Shown here one piece after another: positions 7,029 through 14,149 of a stretch of DNA of 64,000 nucleotides (position 1 is its first letter; each line of letters starts with the position of its first letter). Origin of the DNA: Lacticaseibacillus hegangensis (GTDB lineage Bacteria; Bacillota; Bacilli; Lactobacillales; Lactobacillaceae); NCBI RefSeq assembly GCF_003946465.1, contig NZ_RHOL01000001.1, positions 62,001 through 126,000 of the forward strand, read 5' to 3'. The notes beneath the pieces are model-generated. The model saw only the letters and a list, made by a program, of their open reading frames with translations. It ran no database searches and was not told the DNA's origin. Both the position numbers and the translations under genes were made by a program.

Positions 7029-9300
7029 TACACCATCGCGCATGGCGCGCAAACAAGCACGCAAGCCGAAGAAAAAACGGCGCTGGCTCACGGTGCTGAA
7101 AACCCTGCTGATCATTTTTGTGGTTGGCGTGGTCGCCGGCATCGGCCTGTTCGCCTATTACGCGTCCAGCGCACCCAAAGTGACGGAATCCGCCTTGAAA
7201 TCTGGCGGCAGCTCCACTCTTTATGATAAATCAGGCAATGCAATCACCACCCTCGGCGTCGAAAGTCGCACTTATGTGAACGCCGATGAGATTCCCCAGA
7301 CGCTGAAAGACGCCGTGGTCTCAATTGAAGACCGGCGCTTTTATCAAGAGCGCTGGGGCATCGACCCGATTCGCATCGCCAGCGCCGCGATGAACAACGT
7401 CGTCGGCCGGGTCACCGGCCGCGGCTCAGGTCTGCAAGGCGGGTCAACCTTGACCCAGCAGCTGATCAAGCTGTCGGTTTTTTCCACCAAGGCCTCTGAC
7501 CAAACACTGAAGCGCAAGGCGCAGGAAGCCTGGCTGGCCATCAAACTGGAGCAGTCCTACAGCAAGGAACAAATCCTCGAGTTTTACATCAACAAGGTAT
7601 ACATGGATAACGCGCAACGCGGCATGGGTACCGCGGCGAAGTACTACTTCAATAAGGATTTGAAGCAGCTCGACCTCGCCCAGATGGCGCTGCTTGCCGG
7701 TATGCCGCAGTCCCCCGCGGGCTACGACCCTTACCAGCACCCAGAAGCCGCCACCACGCGCCGCAATGAAGTGCTTTCCGCGATGGTGACGAACAAGAAA
7801 ATCAGCCAGGCCCAGGCCGATGCCGCCAAAGCCAAGCCTGTCACCGACGGTCTGGTGCCGCAGAAAACGCAAACCACCAACACCGGCACCGACAAGGTCA
7901 TCGACTCTTACCTCACCTCCGTCATTAAGGAAGTCAAGGCGAAAACCGGCGTCGATCCGTACAGCGAAAACCTCAAAATCTACACCAACATCGACATGAA
8001 GGCCCAGCAGCGGCTGTACGATATCGTCAACACCGATAAGTATGTCCAGTTTCCGAATGACTCGCTGCAAACCGCTGTGACCATCACCAACCCGAACAAC
8101 GGCCGCGTGATCGCCCAAATTGGCGGTCGTAAGACTGGCGATGTGCGCCTGGCCTACAACCGCGCCACCCAAAACGACCGCAGCAACGGCTCGACCATGA
8201 AGCCGCTGCTGGATTACGGTCCAGCAATCGAGTATCTGAACTACTCCACCTACCAGCAAATGGAAGACGAACCATACACCTGGCCGAACAGCACGGCAAC
8301 CGTTAACAACATCGATCACCAGTACTTGGGGCGGATCTCGATTCGGGAGGCCCTGGTCAAATCGCGCAACCCGGTGGCTGGGCGTACGCTCGAAGCTGTT
8401 GGGCTTTCCAGAGGCCTAAACTTCCTGAAAGGTCTGGGCATCACCCTGCCAGAAAATCAGCGTGTCTACCCGAGTGCCATTGGGGCTTCGGTGACCACCG
8501 AGGAGGAAGCTGCCGCCTATTCCGCCTTTGCCAACGGCGGCACGTACTACAAGCCGACTTATGTCCGGAAAGTGGTTGACATGGAAGGCCGCACCACCAA
8601 TTTCGCCAGCAACGGGACGCGCGCGATGAAAGCCAGCACCGCCTATATGATCACGGACATGCTCAAGGGCGTTCTCACCGGCGGGACCGGCGTTTACGCC
8701 CGGATTTCTGGCTTGCATGAAGCCGGTAAAACAGGCACGTCGGACTACGGCGCTGCGGAACTGAAAACCAACCCCGCCTTGTCCGGGTTGGCTAAGGACA
8801 TCTGGTTCACCGGCTACACCACGCAGCGCACCATGTCGATTTGGACCGGTTACGACAAGCCGCTTCAAAATGGCCTGGGCAGCAGCTCCGACCTGATTGC
8901 GCAACAGATTTACAAGGCGATGATGAGTTACATGGTCGACAGTGAGAATCTGCCGAACAAGGATTGGACAAGGCCAAGTTCAGTATTGGTCGAGCACATT
9001 TTGAAAGGTTCCAACCCTGGCACAGCGGTCACCGGCAACACGGCAAACACGACGCGCGAATTGTACGTGCGCGGTCATGGCCCGTCAACTAAGACCGCTG
9101 TGGCCGATACGCCAGTCAGCTCGTCCAGCACCAGTTCAACTTCGAGCACGACTTCTAGCAGTGAGTCCAGTTCGGTCAGTTCAACGAGCGAGCTGCCATC
9201 AAGCAGTTCAAGCAGCGCTGAAAGCGGCAGCGAGCCTAGTGTCAGCTCTTCGTCTGCCAGCGGCGGCTCGCCCGGACCAGACGGTACCACGTCGCAGTGA
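7021..9300 (+). CDS. ponA: Bifunctional class A penicillin-binding protein 1A
   Basis: Membrane-anchored glycosyltransferase/transpeptidase that polymerises and cross-links peptidoglycan; 759 residues. A basic cytoplasmic tail (PKKKRRW) and a membrane helix (about residues 27-48) are followed by the GT51 domain with catalytic Glu in EDRRFYQERWGID (residue 103) and GGSTLTQQLIKL, then the transpeptidase domain with nucleophile Ser391 in STMK, SRN at 448-450 and KTGT at 570-573. The C-terminal 60 residues are a Ser-rich, low-complexity tail outside the cell (SSSTSSTSSTTSSSESSS type), probably a disordered linker in the wall. Start overlaps recU and a bidirectional terminator follows. GpsB from this locus is a known PBP1 partner in other Firmicutes. 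Confidence 0.96.
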   Translation: MANTPSRMARKQARKPKKKRRWLTVLKTLLIIFVVGVVAGIGLFAYYASSAPKVTESALKSGGSSTLYDKSGNAITTLGVESRTYVNADEIPQTLKDAVVSIEDRRFYQERWGIDPIRIASAAMNNVVGRVTGRGSGLQGGSTLTQQLIKLSVFSTKASDQTLKRKAQEAWLAIKLEQSYSKEQILEFYINKVYMDNAQRGMGTAAKYYFNKDLKQLDLAQMALLAGMPQSPAGYDPYQHPEAATTRRNEVLSAMVTNKKISQAQADAAKAKPVTDGLVPQKTQTTNTGTDKVIDSYLTSVIKEVKAKTGVDPYSENLKIYTNIDMKAQQRLYDIVNTDKYVQFPNDSLQTAVTITNPNNGRVIAQIGGRKTGDVRLAYNRATQNDRSNGSTMKPLLDYGPAIEYLNYSTYQQMEDEPYTWPNSTATVNNIDHQYLGRISIREALVKSRNPVAGRTLEAVGLSRGLNFLKGLGITLPENQRVYPSAIGASVTTEEEAAAYSAFANGGTYYKPTYVRKVVDMEGRTTNFASNGTRAMKASTAYMITDMLKGVLTGGTGVYARISGLHEAGKTGTSDYGAAELKTNPALSGLAKDIWFTGYTTQRTMSIWTGYDKPLQNGLGSSSDLIAQQIYKAMMSYMVDSENLPNKDWTRPSSVLVEHILKGSNPGTAVTGNTANTTRELYVRGHGPSTKTAVADTPVSSSSTSSTSSTTSSSESSSVSSTSELPSSSSSSAESGSEPSVSSSSASGGSPGPDGTTSQ

Positions 9301-9323
9301 CCCCAGTAAGTGCATATGCAACG

Positions 9324-9357
9324 CGAAAGGCCTTGCCCAAACGGGCAAGGCCTTTCG
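9324..9357. terminator. Bidirectional terminator between ponA and comEB
   Basis: A perfect 15-bp stem, CGAAAGGCCTTGCCC with GGGCAAGGCCTTTCG, and AAAC loop, lies between convergent genes. T-runs are short, so termination relies on the strong stem. Confidence 0.75.
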
Positions 9358-9363
9358 TATGGT

Positions 9364-9828
9364 CTAAGCGGGAACGGTGACGAGCGTTGTTTTGATGTGG
9401 TGCTCTTCAAACAGCTGCACGGCGTACGGGTCGTTGCGGTAATCATGCGCATAATAGACGCGCGTGACACCGGCTTGGATCAGCGCCTTGGTGCAGTTGA
9501 GGCACGGGTAATAGGTCACATACACGGCCGCCCCTCGCGTGGAGACCCCGTTTTCGGCGCACTGCAGGATGGCGTTCATCTCGGCGTGAAGGGTGCGAAT
9601 GCAGTGACCATCGCGCATCAGGTGGCCGGCATCATCGCAGTGCGGGTCGCCGGAGATGCTGCCGTTGTAGCCGGTGGCAATAATGCGATGGTCAACCACC
9701 AGCAGCGCCCCCACTGTCGCCCGCTCGCAAGTTGAGCGCTGCGCCACAACGGTGGCCAGTTGCATGAAGTATTGGTCCCAAGATTCGCGGCGGGCTTGCC
9801 GCGTTGAGGCAACAATTTGATCGGTCAT
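9364..9828 (-). CDS. comEB: dCMP deaminase (ComEB family)
   Basis: Zinc-dependent deaminase that converts dCMP to dUMP for thymidylate synthesis; 154 residues. The zinc and catalytic site is HAEMNAILQC (His and Glu) plus YPCLNCTKALIQAG (two Cys). The N-terminal region WDQYFMQLATVVAQRSTCER and the GNGSISG-like substrate loop (TGYNGSISGDPHC) fit the family. It starts one base after the nth stop, so it is the last gene of the series that runs from addB. Although named ComEB, the gene is not beside comEA/comEC here and need not be involved in competence. Confidence 0.93.
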   Translation of the reverse strand: MTDQIVASTRQARRESWDQYFMQLATVVAQRSTCERATVGALLVVDHRIIATGYNGSISGDPHCDDAGHLMRDGHCIRTLHAEMNAILQCAENGVSTRGAAVYVTYYPCLNCTKALIQAGVTRVYYAHDYRNDPYAVQLFEEHHIKTTLVTVPA

Positions 9829-9829
9829 G

Positions 9830-10486
9830 TTACTTACCTTCTTTCAGCGGGGAATAGTCGTCCTTAAATGCCTGCCAGGCAGGGTCGGCAGGCAGCTGTG
9901 GGTGGCGCGCCGTGAGCCATTCCCGGCCCAGCCGGATCAGCCCGCGGTGCAGACGAATCCAGGTGCTCGGCGGCATCAGGTGTTCAAGGCGGGCCTGGAT
10001 CTGGTCAGGGGTCGCTTTTTGCGGGGCAATGCCAAAGCCCTTGATGATCCGACTGACGTGCGTGTCAACGGCAATGCCGGGAATGCCAAACGCGTCGGTG
10101 CGGACCACGGTGGCGGTTTTGCGCCCGACCCCTGGCAAACTCGTCAGTTCGGCATAAGTCTGAGGTACGGTGCTGTCAAACCGCGCGACTAACTCAGCCG
10201 ACAGCGCCTTGAGGTATTTTGCCTTGTTGTGGTAAAGGCCCAGCCGGTCGATTTTCGCTTCGATGGCGGGAATGGAGGCTGCTGCCATCGCGCTTGGCGT
10301 CGGGTACGCCGCAAACAGCGCCGGCGTGCAGGCATTGACCGCAACGTCCGTGGTTTGTGCAGACAGCATCACTGCCACCAAAATCTGGTAAGGGGTTTGC
10401 GCGTTCAACGTCGGCTGCGGATCTGGGTATAGTTTGAGCACCAGGCTCAGCAGTTCCTGAGCCCGGGCGTTGGTCATCCTGCTCAT
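9830..10486 (-). CDS. nth: Endonuclease III, lacking the iron-sulfur cluster cysteines
   Basis: DNA glycosylase/AP lyase for oxidised pyrimidines in base excision repair; 218 residues. The helix-hairpin-helix LPGVGRKTATVV contains the catalytic Lys, and the catalytic Asp is in IAVDTHVSRI. The usual C-terminal cluster loop (Cys-x6-Cys-x2-Cys-x5-Cys after HRGLIRLGR) is replaced by a segment with no cysteine at all (EWLTARHPQLPADPAWQAF), so the protein cannot bind the 4Fe-4S cluster. The catalytic domain is otherwise intact, so activity is plausible. Overlaps the dnaD stop by 4 bases. In B. subtilis nth also follows dnaD. Confidence 0.93.
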   Translation of the reverse strand: MSRMTNARAQELLSLVLKLYPDPQPTLNAQTPYQILVAVMLSAQTTDVAVNACTPALFAAYPTPSAMAAASIPAIEAKIDRLGLYHNKAKYLKALSAELVARFDSTVPQTYAELTSLPGVGRKTATVVRTDAFGIPGIAVDTHVSRIIKGFGIAPQKATPDQIQARLEHLMPPSTWIRLHRGLIRLGREWLTARHPQLPADPAWQAFKDDYSPLKEGK

Positions 10487-11094
10487 AGTCCTAAGTGCCT
10501 TTCCTGTTCAGCTTGTACCTGAGCCGGCGTGGTCAAATGCTTTTTCTCCCAGTTGATCAAGATCCGATCCATGTACCGCAACGAATACGCCTGATTGAGC
10601 ACGGCCTCGCGCAGTGCGAGGTTGATCATGTCTGGCGCGTAGTGGTCAATCGTCAGCCAATCAGTGATGGTCTGCTGCTCAATTGGCGACAGCGGCCGGC
10701 CGAATTCAGCCTCGATTTGACTGAACACCTGCTGGTCCGGCGCCGCTGCTGGCGAGACCGGGTGCCCGGAGGTGGGCTTTAGTACCGTATCCAAAAGCGG
10801 CGTCACATCGTATTGATCCAGCGTGCGGCCCCCTTGGCCAGTACGCTGCACCAACTGAATGGCGTTTTTTTGAATCAGTGTTTCAATCACGGTGTACAGG
10901 TCTTGCTTTTTAAGCTTCGTCGCCGAGGCCAGCGCGCCAAGCTCAGGTGCTTCCTCGTGGTGCTGCCCCCAGTCAGCCAGAAACAGGTACACCACGAACT
11001 CCCGGTGCGTCAGTGTGGTCTCGCTAAAGTGGGCGAACAGCGCCTGCGACAGACTGGTCTGCCCGGCCGCCAGATAACTGCTTAAATCTGCCAT
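10483..11094 (-). CDS. dnaD: DNA replication initiation protein DnaD
   Basis: Primosomal protein that remodels DnaA-oriC complexes and helps load the replicative helicase in Firmicutes; 203 residues. The N-terminal winged-helix domain (about residues 1-100, with THREFVVYLFLADWGQH) is followed by the DnaB/DnaD-type DDBH2 domain, with EAEFGRPLSPIEQQTITDW and a C-terminal YxxxIL motif RYMDRILINWEKK that binds DNA. An AAGGGGGAT Shine-Dalgarno precedes the ATG. A terminator hairpin lies just upstream, after asnS, and leaves no room for a separate promoter, so dnaD expression probably depends on read-through. Confidence 0.95.
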   Translation of the reverse strand: MADLSSYLAAGQTSLSQALFAHFSETTLTHREFVVYLFLADWGQHHEEAPELGALASATKLKKQDLYTVIETLIQKNAIQLVQRTGQGGRTLDQYDVTPLLDTVLKPTSGHPVSPAAAPDQQVFSQIEAEFGRPLSPIEQQTITDWLTIDHYAPDMINLALREAVLNQAYSLRYMDRILINWEKKHLTTPAQVQAEQERHLGL

Positions 11095-11112
11095 GAAGAT
11101 CCCCCTTTCTGA

Positions 11113-11139
11113 ACAAAAAGGCCGGGCCTAAGCCCAGCC
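11113..11139 (-). terminator. Terminator-like hairpin between asnS and dnaD
   Basis: On the minus strand GGCTGGGCT and GGCCCGGCC (with G-T pairs) form a stem followed by TTTTTG. It falls inside a gene series that otherwise looks like an operon, so it may be partial. Confidence 0.65.
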
Positions 11140-11145
11140 CAAGCA

Positions 11146-12444
11146 TCACGGCTTTAAGCGGTTGATCATCCGTGGGAACGGAATTGATTCGCGCAAGTGA
11201 TCCAAGTGGCAGATCCACGTGATGGCCCGCTCGAAGCCGAGTCCAAACCCGGAGTGCGGCACGCTGCCGTACTTGCGCAGATCCAAGTACCATTCGTACT
11301 CGGCCAGGTCCAGCCCCTTGGCTTCGATCGCCGCCTTCAGCTTGTCATAGTCGGTTTCACGCTCGGAGCCGCCGATAATCTCACCGTAACCTTCCGGTGC
11401 GAGCAAATCGGCGCAGACATAGGTGTCGTCACGCCCTTCTTCTGGCAGCATGTAAAACGGCTTGATGGCCTTCGGGTAGTTCAGGACAAACACCGGCTGC
11501 TCGAATTGCTCAGACAGGTAAGTTTCCTCAGGAGAGCCCAGATCGTCGCCCCATTTGGTGTCAAAGCCGCCTTCCTGCAGCATTTCGATGGCCTTGTCGT
11601 AGCGAATTTTTGGATAAGGGGTCTTGGTGTAACGCTTGAGAATTTCCGGATCGCGGTCGATCAGCCTCAGCTCATAGGCGCAGTTGTCAAGAACCGACTG
11701 GACCAAGTACGCGATGTAGTTTTCTTGCACCTTCAGACTTTCAGCTTGGTGCGTGAAGGCCATTTCAGGCTCGATCATCCAAAATTCGGTCAGATGGCGG
11801 CGGGTCTTACTTTTTTCCGCGCGGAAGACCGGGCCAAACGTGAAGACCTTGCCGTATGCCATCGCACCGGCTTCGGCGTACAGCTGGCCGGACTGGCTCA
11901 AGTAGGCTTCCTGATCAAAGTAATCCGTCTCAAACAACTCGGTTGTGCCTTCCGGCGCGCTGCCGGTCAGAATTGGCGGATCCATCTTGATGAAGCCTTC
12001 CTGGTTGAAGAATTCGTAAGTGGCTCGGACCATTTCGTTGCGGATCTGCTGAATCGCGAACTGGCGCTTACTGCGCAGCCAGAGGTGGCGGTGATCAAGC
12101 AGAAATTCGATCCCGTGCTCCTTCGGGGTGATCGGGTAGTCTTCACTTTCCCCCACCATTTCAATGTCGTGGACTTCGATCTCGTAGCCAAAATGGCTGC
12201 GGGCATCCTCGTGGATCTCGCCAGTCAGCCACATGCTGGTTTCCTGCCGCATTTCTTTGGCGGTTTGGAACACCTCTTCGCTGACCTTATTTTTCAGCAC
12301 GACCCCTTGGAAAAAGGCCGACCCATCGCGCAGCTGCAGGAAAGCAATTTTCCCGCTGGAGCGTTTGTCCGTCAGCCAGGCTCCGATGCGGACTTCTTCG
12401 TTTACGTGATCCTTTGCGTCTTTGATGCGGATCTCTTGCGTCAT
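11146..12444 (-). CDS. asnS: Asparaginyl-tRNA synthetase
   Basis: Class II aminoacyl-tRNA synthetase that charges tRNA-Asn; 432 residues, the normal length. The N-terminal OB-fold anticodon domain (residues 1-120) precedes the catalytic core with motif 2 [20 protein letters not shown] and motif 3 [13 protein letters not shown]. The Asn type is favoured over Asp by the short length, the lack of the GAD insertion and the position between aspB and dnaD, the standard Firmicutes order. No T-box is visible upstream; it is 17 bases from aspB and probably co-transcribed with it. A long open frame on the opposite strand is a codon-bias shadow. Confidence 0.96.
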   Translation of the reverse strand: MTQEIRIKDAKDHVNEEVRIGAWLTDKRSSGKIAFLQLRDGSAFFQGVVLKNKVSEEVFQTAKEMRQETSMWLTGEIHEDARSHFGYEIEVHDIEMVGESEDYPITPKEHGIEFLLDHRHLWLRSKRQFAIQQIRNEMVRATYEFFNQEGFIKMDPPILTGSAPEGTTELFETDYFDQEAYLSQSGQLYAEAGAMAYGKVFTFGPVFRAEKSKTRRHLTEFWMIEPEMAFTHQAESLKVQENYIAYLVQSVLDNCAYELRLIDRDPEILKRYTKTPYPKIRYDKAIEMLQEGGFDTKWGDDLGSPEETYLSEQFEQPVFVLNYPKAIKPFYMLPEEGRDDTYVCADLLAPEGYGEIIGGSERETDYDKLKAAIEAKGLDLAEYEWYLDLRKYGSVPHSGFGLGFERAITWICHLDHLRESIPFPRMINRLKP

Positions 12445-12460
12445 TGGTTATTTCCCCTCA

Positions 12461-13639
12461 CTAGTTATTTCCAACAAAATTTTCGATACGGCCAACCGCG
12501 TCAAGCAGTGAGGCCTTATCCGTTGCGTAGCTCAGCCGCGCATAGTCCGGCATGCCGAACGCCCGGCCGGGCACCAGCGCCACCCCGGTTTCCTGCAGCA
12601 GCGCCGCCACGAACTCGTCGACACTGGTGTAGTGCGTGAGCGCGGCGGCACGCTTGACCTGCGGAAACAGGTAAAACGCCCCTTGCGGCTTTTCAGGCAG
12701 ATCGAAGCCCGGCAGCTTTTGCACCAGCGGAAAAATCGTGTTTAACCGGTCTTCAAACGCCTGGCGCATACTTGCCACCGCGGTGCCGTCACTGGTGAAA
12801 GCCGCCACGGCCGCATACTGGCTCGCCGCCGTGGGATTACCAGTGGCGTGGCCCAACAGCTTACCGAGGGCCCCAATCAGTTTCTCCGGCCCGGCGGCAA
12901 AACCAATGCGCCAGCCGGTCATTGCGTAAGACTTGGAGACGCCAGAGATCAGAACCGTGTTGGCGGTGATGGCCGGATCGATTTCGATCATCGAGGTGTA
13001 ACTGGCACCGTTGTATATCAGGTCGCGGTAGATATCATCCGCGACGACCAGGATGCCGTGCTGCAGCGCCCAGTTGCCGATCAGTGTCAGCTCCTGGCGG
13101 GAGTACACCACCCCACTGGGATTTTGCGGTGAGTTGATGATCACGGCGCGGGTTTTGGCTGTCCGCTGCGCTTCCAGCTCGTCGACTGTCACCTTAAAGT
13201 GCGCGGCCGCGGCAACGGCACGCGGCACTCCACCGGCCAACCGGATCTGTTCCACGTACGAGACCCAGCCGGGCGTTGGGACCAAGACTTCATCGCCTGG
13301 GTCCAGCAGTACTTGGAATAAGCCGTAAAGGGCCATTTTAGCCCCGGTAGTCACGGCAATTTGCGCCGGCTCGTACGTCACACCGGTTTGCGCCGCCACG
13401 TGCGCGGCAATTGCGTCCTTAAGCTCGGGAATCCCGGTGGCCGGCGTGTAGAAACTCGCCTGGCCGGAATTGATCGCGGTCGTGGCCGCGGCGTCGATAA
13501 AGGCCGGCGTCGTAAAGTCCGGCTGGCCGATCGACAAGTCGATCACGTCCTGCCCGTTGGCCTTCATTTGCTTCGTGAGACTACTGATTGCCAGTGTCGC
13601 CGAAGGGGCCACGCTGTTAATACGCTTTGCTAAATGCAT
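12461..13639 (-). CDS. aspB: PLP-dependent class I aminotransferase (aspartate aminotransferase type)
   Basis: Transfers the amino group between aspartate or another amino acid and 2-oxoglutarate; 392 residues, cytoplasmic. The PLP-binding Lys is in SGVSKSYAMTGWRIGF near residue 236; the other anchors NSPQNPSG and the Asp in VVADDIY are present, and the substrate-binding Arg is in YARLSYA near the end. The gene order ypmB-aspB-asnS-dnaD-nth is the same as in B. subtilis. The aspartate specificity rests on that order, not on residues I can prove. GGAGG precedes the ATG. Confidence 0.9.
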   Translation of the reverse strand: MHLAKRINSVAPSATLAISSLTKQMKANGQDVIDLSIGQPDFTTPAFIDAAATTAINSGQASFYTPATGIPELKDAIAAHVAAQTGVTYEPAQIAVTTGAKMALYGLFQVLLDPGDEVLVPTPGWVSYVEQIRLAGGVPRAVAAAAHFKVTVDELEAQRTAKTRAVIINSPQNPSGVVYSRQELTLIGNWALQHGILVVADDIYRDLIYNGASYTSMIEIDPAITANTVLISGVSKSYAMTGWRIGFAAGPEKLIGALGKLLGHATGNPTAASQYAAVAAFTSDGTAVASMRQAFEDRLNTIFPLVQKLPGFDLPEKPQGAFYLFPQVKRAAALTHYTSVDEFVAALLQETGVALVPGRAFGMPDYARLSYATDKASLLDAVGRIENFVGNN

Positions 13640-13660
13640 CCAATTCCTCCTCGAGGAGCC

Positions 13661-14149
13661 TTACAGGTTCCGAATGGACTTCACCTGCGTGCCCGTCTTG
13701 AAATCGTATGTCACGTAACCCAGTTTACCAGACTTCGTGATATAGCCAACATCCCAGACGAATTTCTTTGCGCGCCACCGCAGGCCAGCGTTCAAGATCT
13801 TACGCGGGCTAAATTTGGTCTGAGCCTGCCCGATTGCCGCACTGCGACTAATGCCACTGCCCTGAGCGGCGACCCGGACCTTACCAGTTTTCTGGCGAAT
13901 CAGCACGTAAACCGGCTGGTTCTGTCTGGTCGTACCCTGCACCGTGAGATAAGAATCGTCCTCTTTATCCCAGTAAAAGTTGCTGACCTGCTTGACGTTT
14001 GCCGTTTTGCGGGCAATGGCAATGGCCTGCCGGCGCACGGAGTAAAGCGGGCTTAACGCGCGTACATACGCGCCGATAATGATGGCTAAAATGACCAGGC
14101 CAACGGCAGGCCCCACCAGGTTCCGCCACTGCATTCGATTACTGCGCAT
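13661..14149 (-). CDS. ypmB: YpmB-like single-pass membrane protein (DUF5590)
   Basis: A 162-residue protein with a basic N-terminus, one membrane helix (about residues 10-32, LVGPAVGLVILAIIIGAYV) and an extracellular part with two PepSY-like repeats, the pattern of B. subtilis YpmB, whose function is unknown. The start at 14149 follows GGAGG by 7 bases and overlaps the dinG stop by 11 bases; the longer frame is not supported. Its place between dinG and aspB is conserved in Firmicutes. Confidence 0.85.
   Translation of the reverse strand: MRSNRMQWRNLVGPAVGLVILAIIIGAYVRALSPLYSVRRQAIAIARKTANVKQVSNFYWDKEDDSYLTVQGTTRQNQPVYVLIRQKTGKVRVAAQGSGISRSAAIGQAQTKFSPRKILNAGLRWRAKKFVWDVGYITKSGKLGYVTYDFKTGTQVKSIRNL

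Noticed and set aside
9100-9290. Tandem DNA repeat (VNTR) in ponA
   Set aside because: The Ser/Thr codon runs are an ordinary low-complexity protein tail, not a defined repeat unit.
11197-12639. 480-codon open frame opposite asnS
   Set aside because: It has no RBS and shadows a conserved synthetase; high GC at third positions keeps the antisense frame open.
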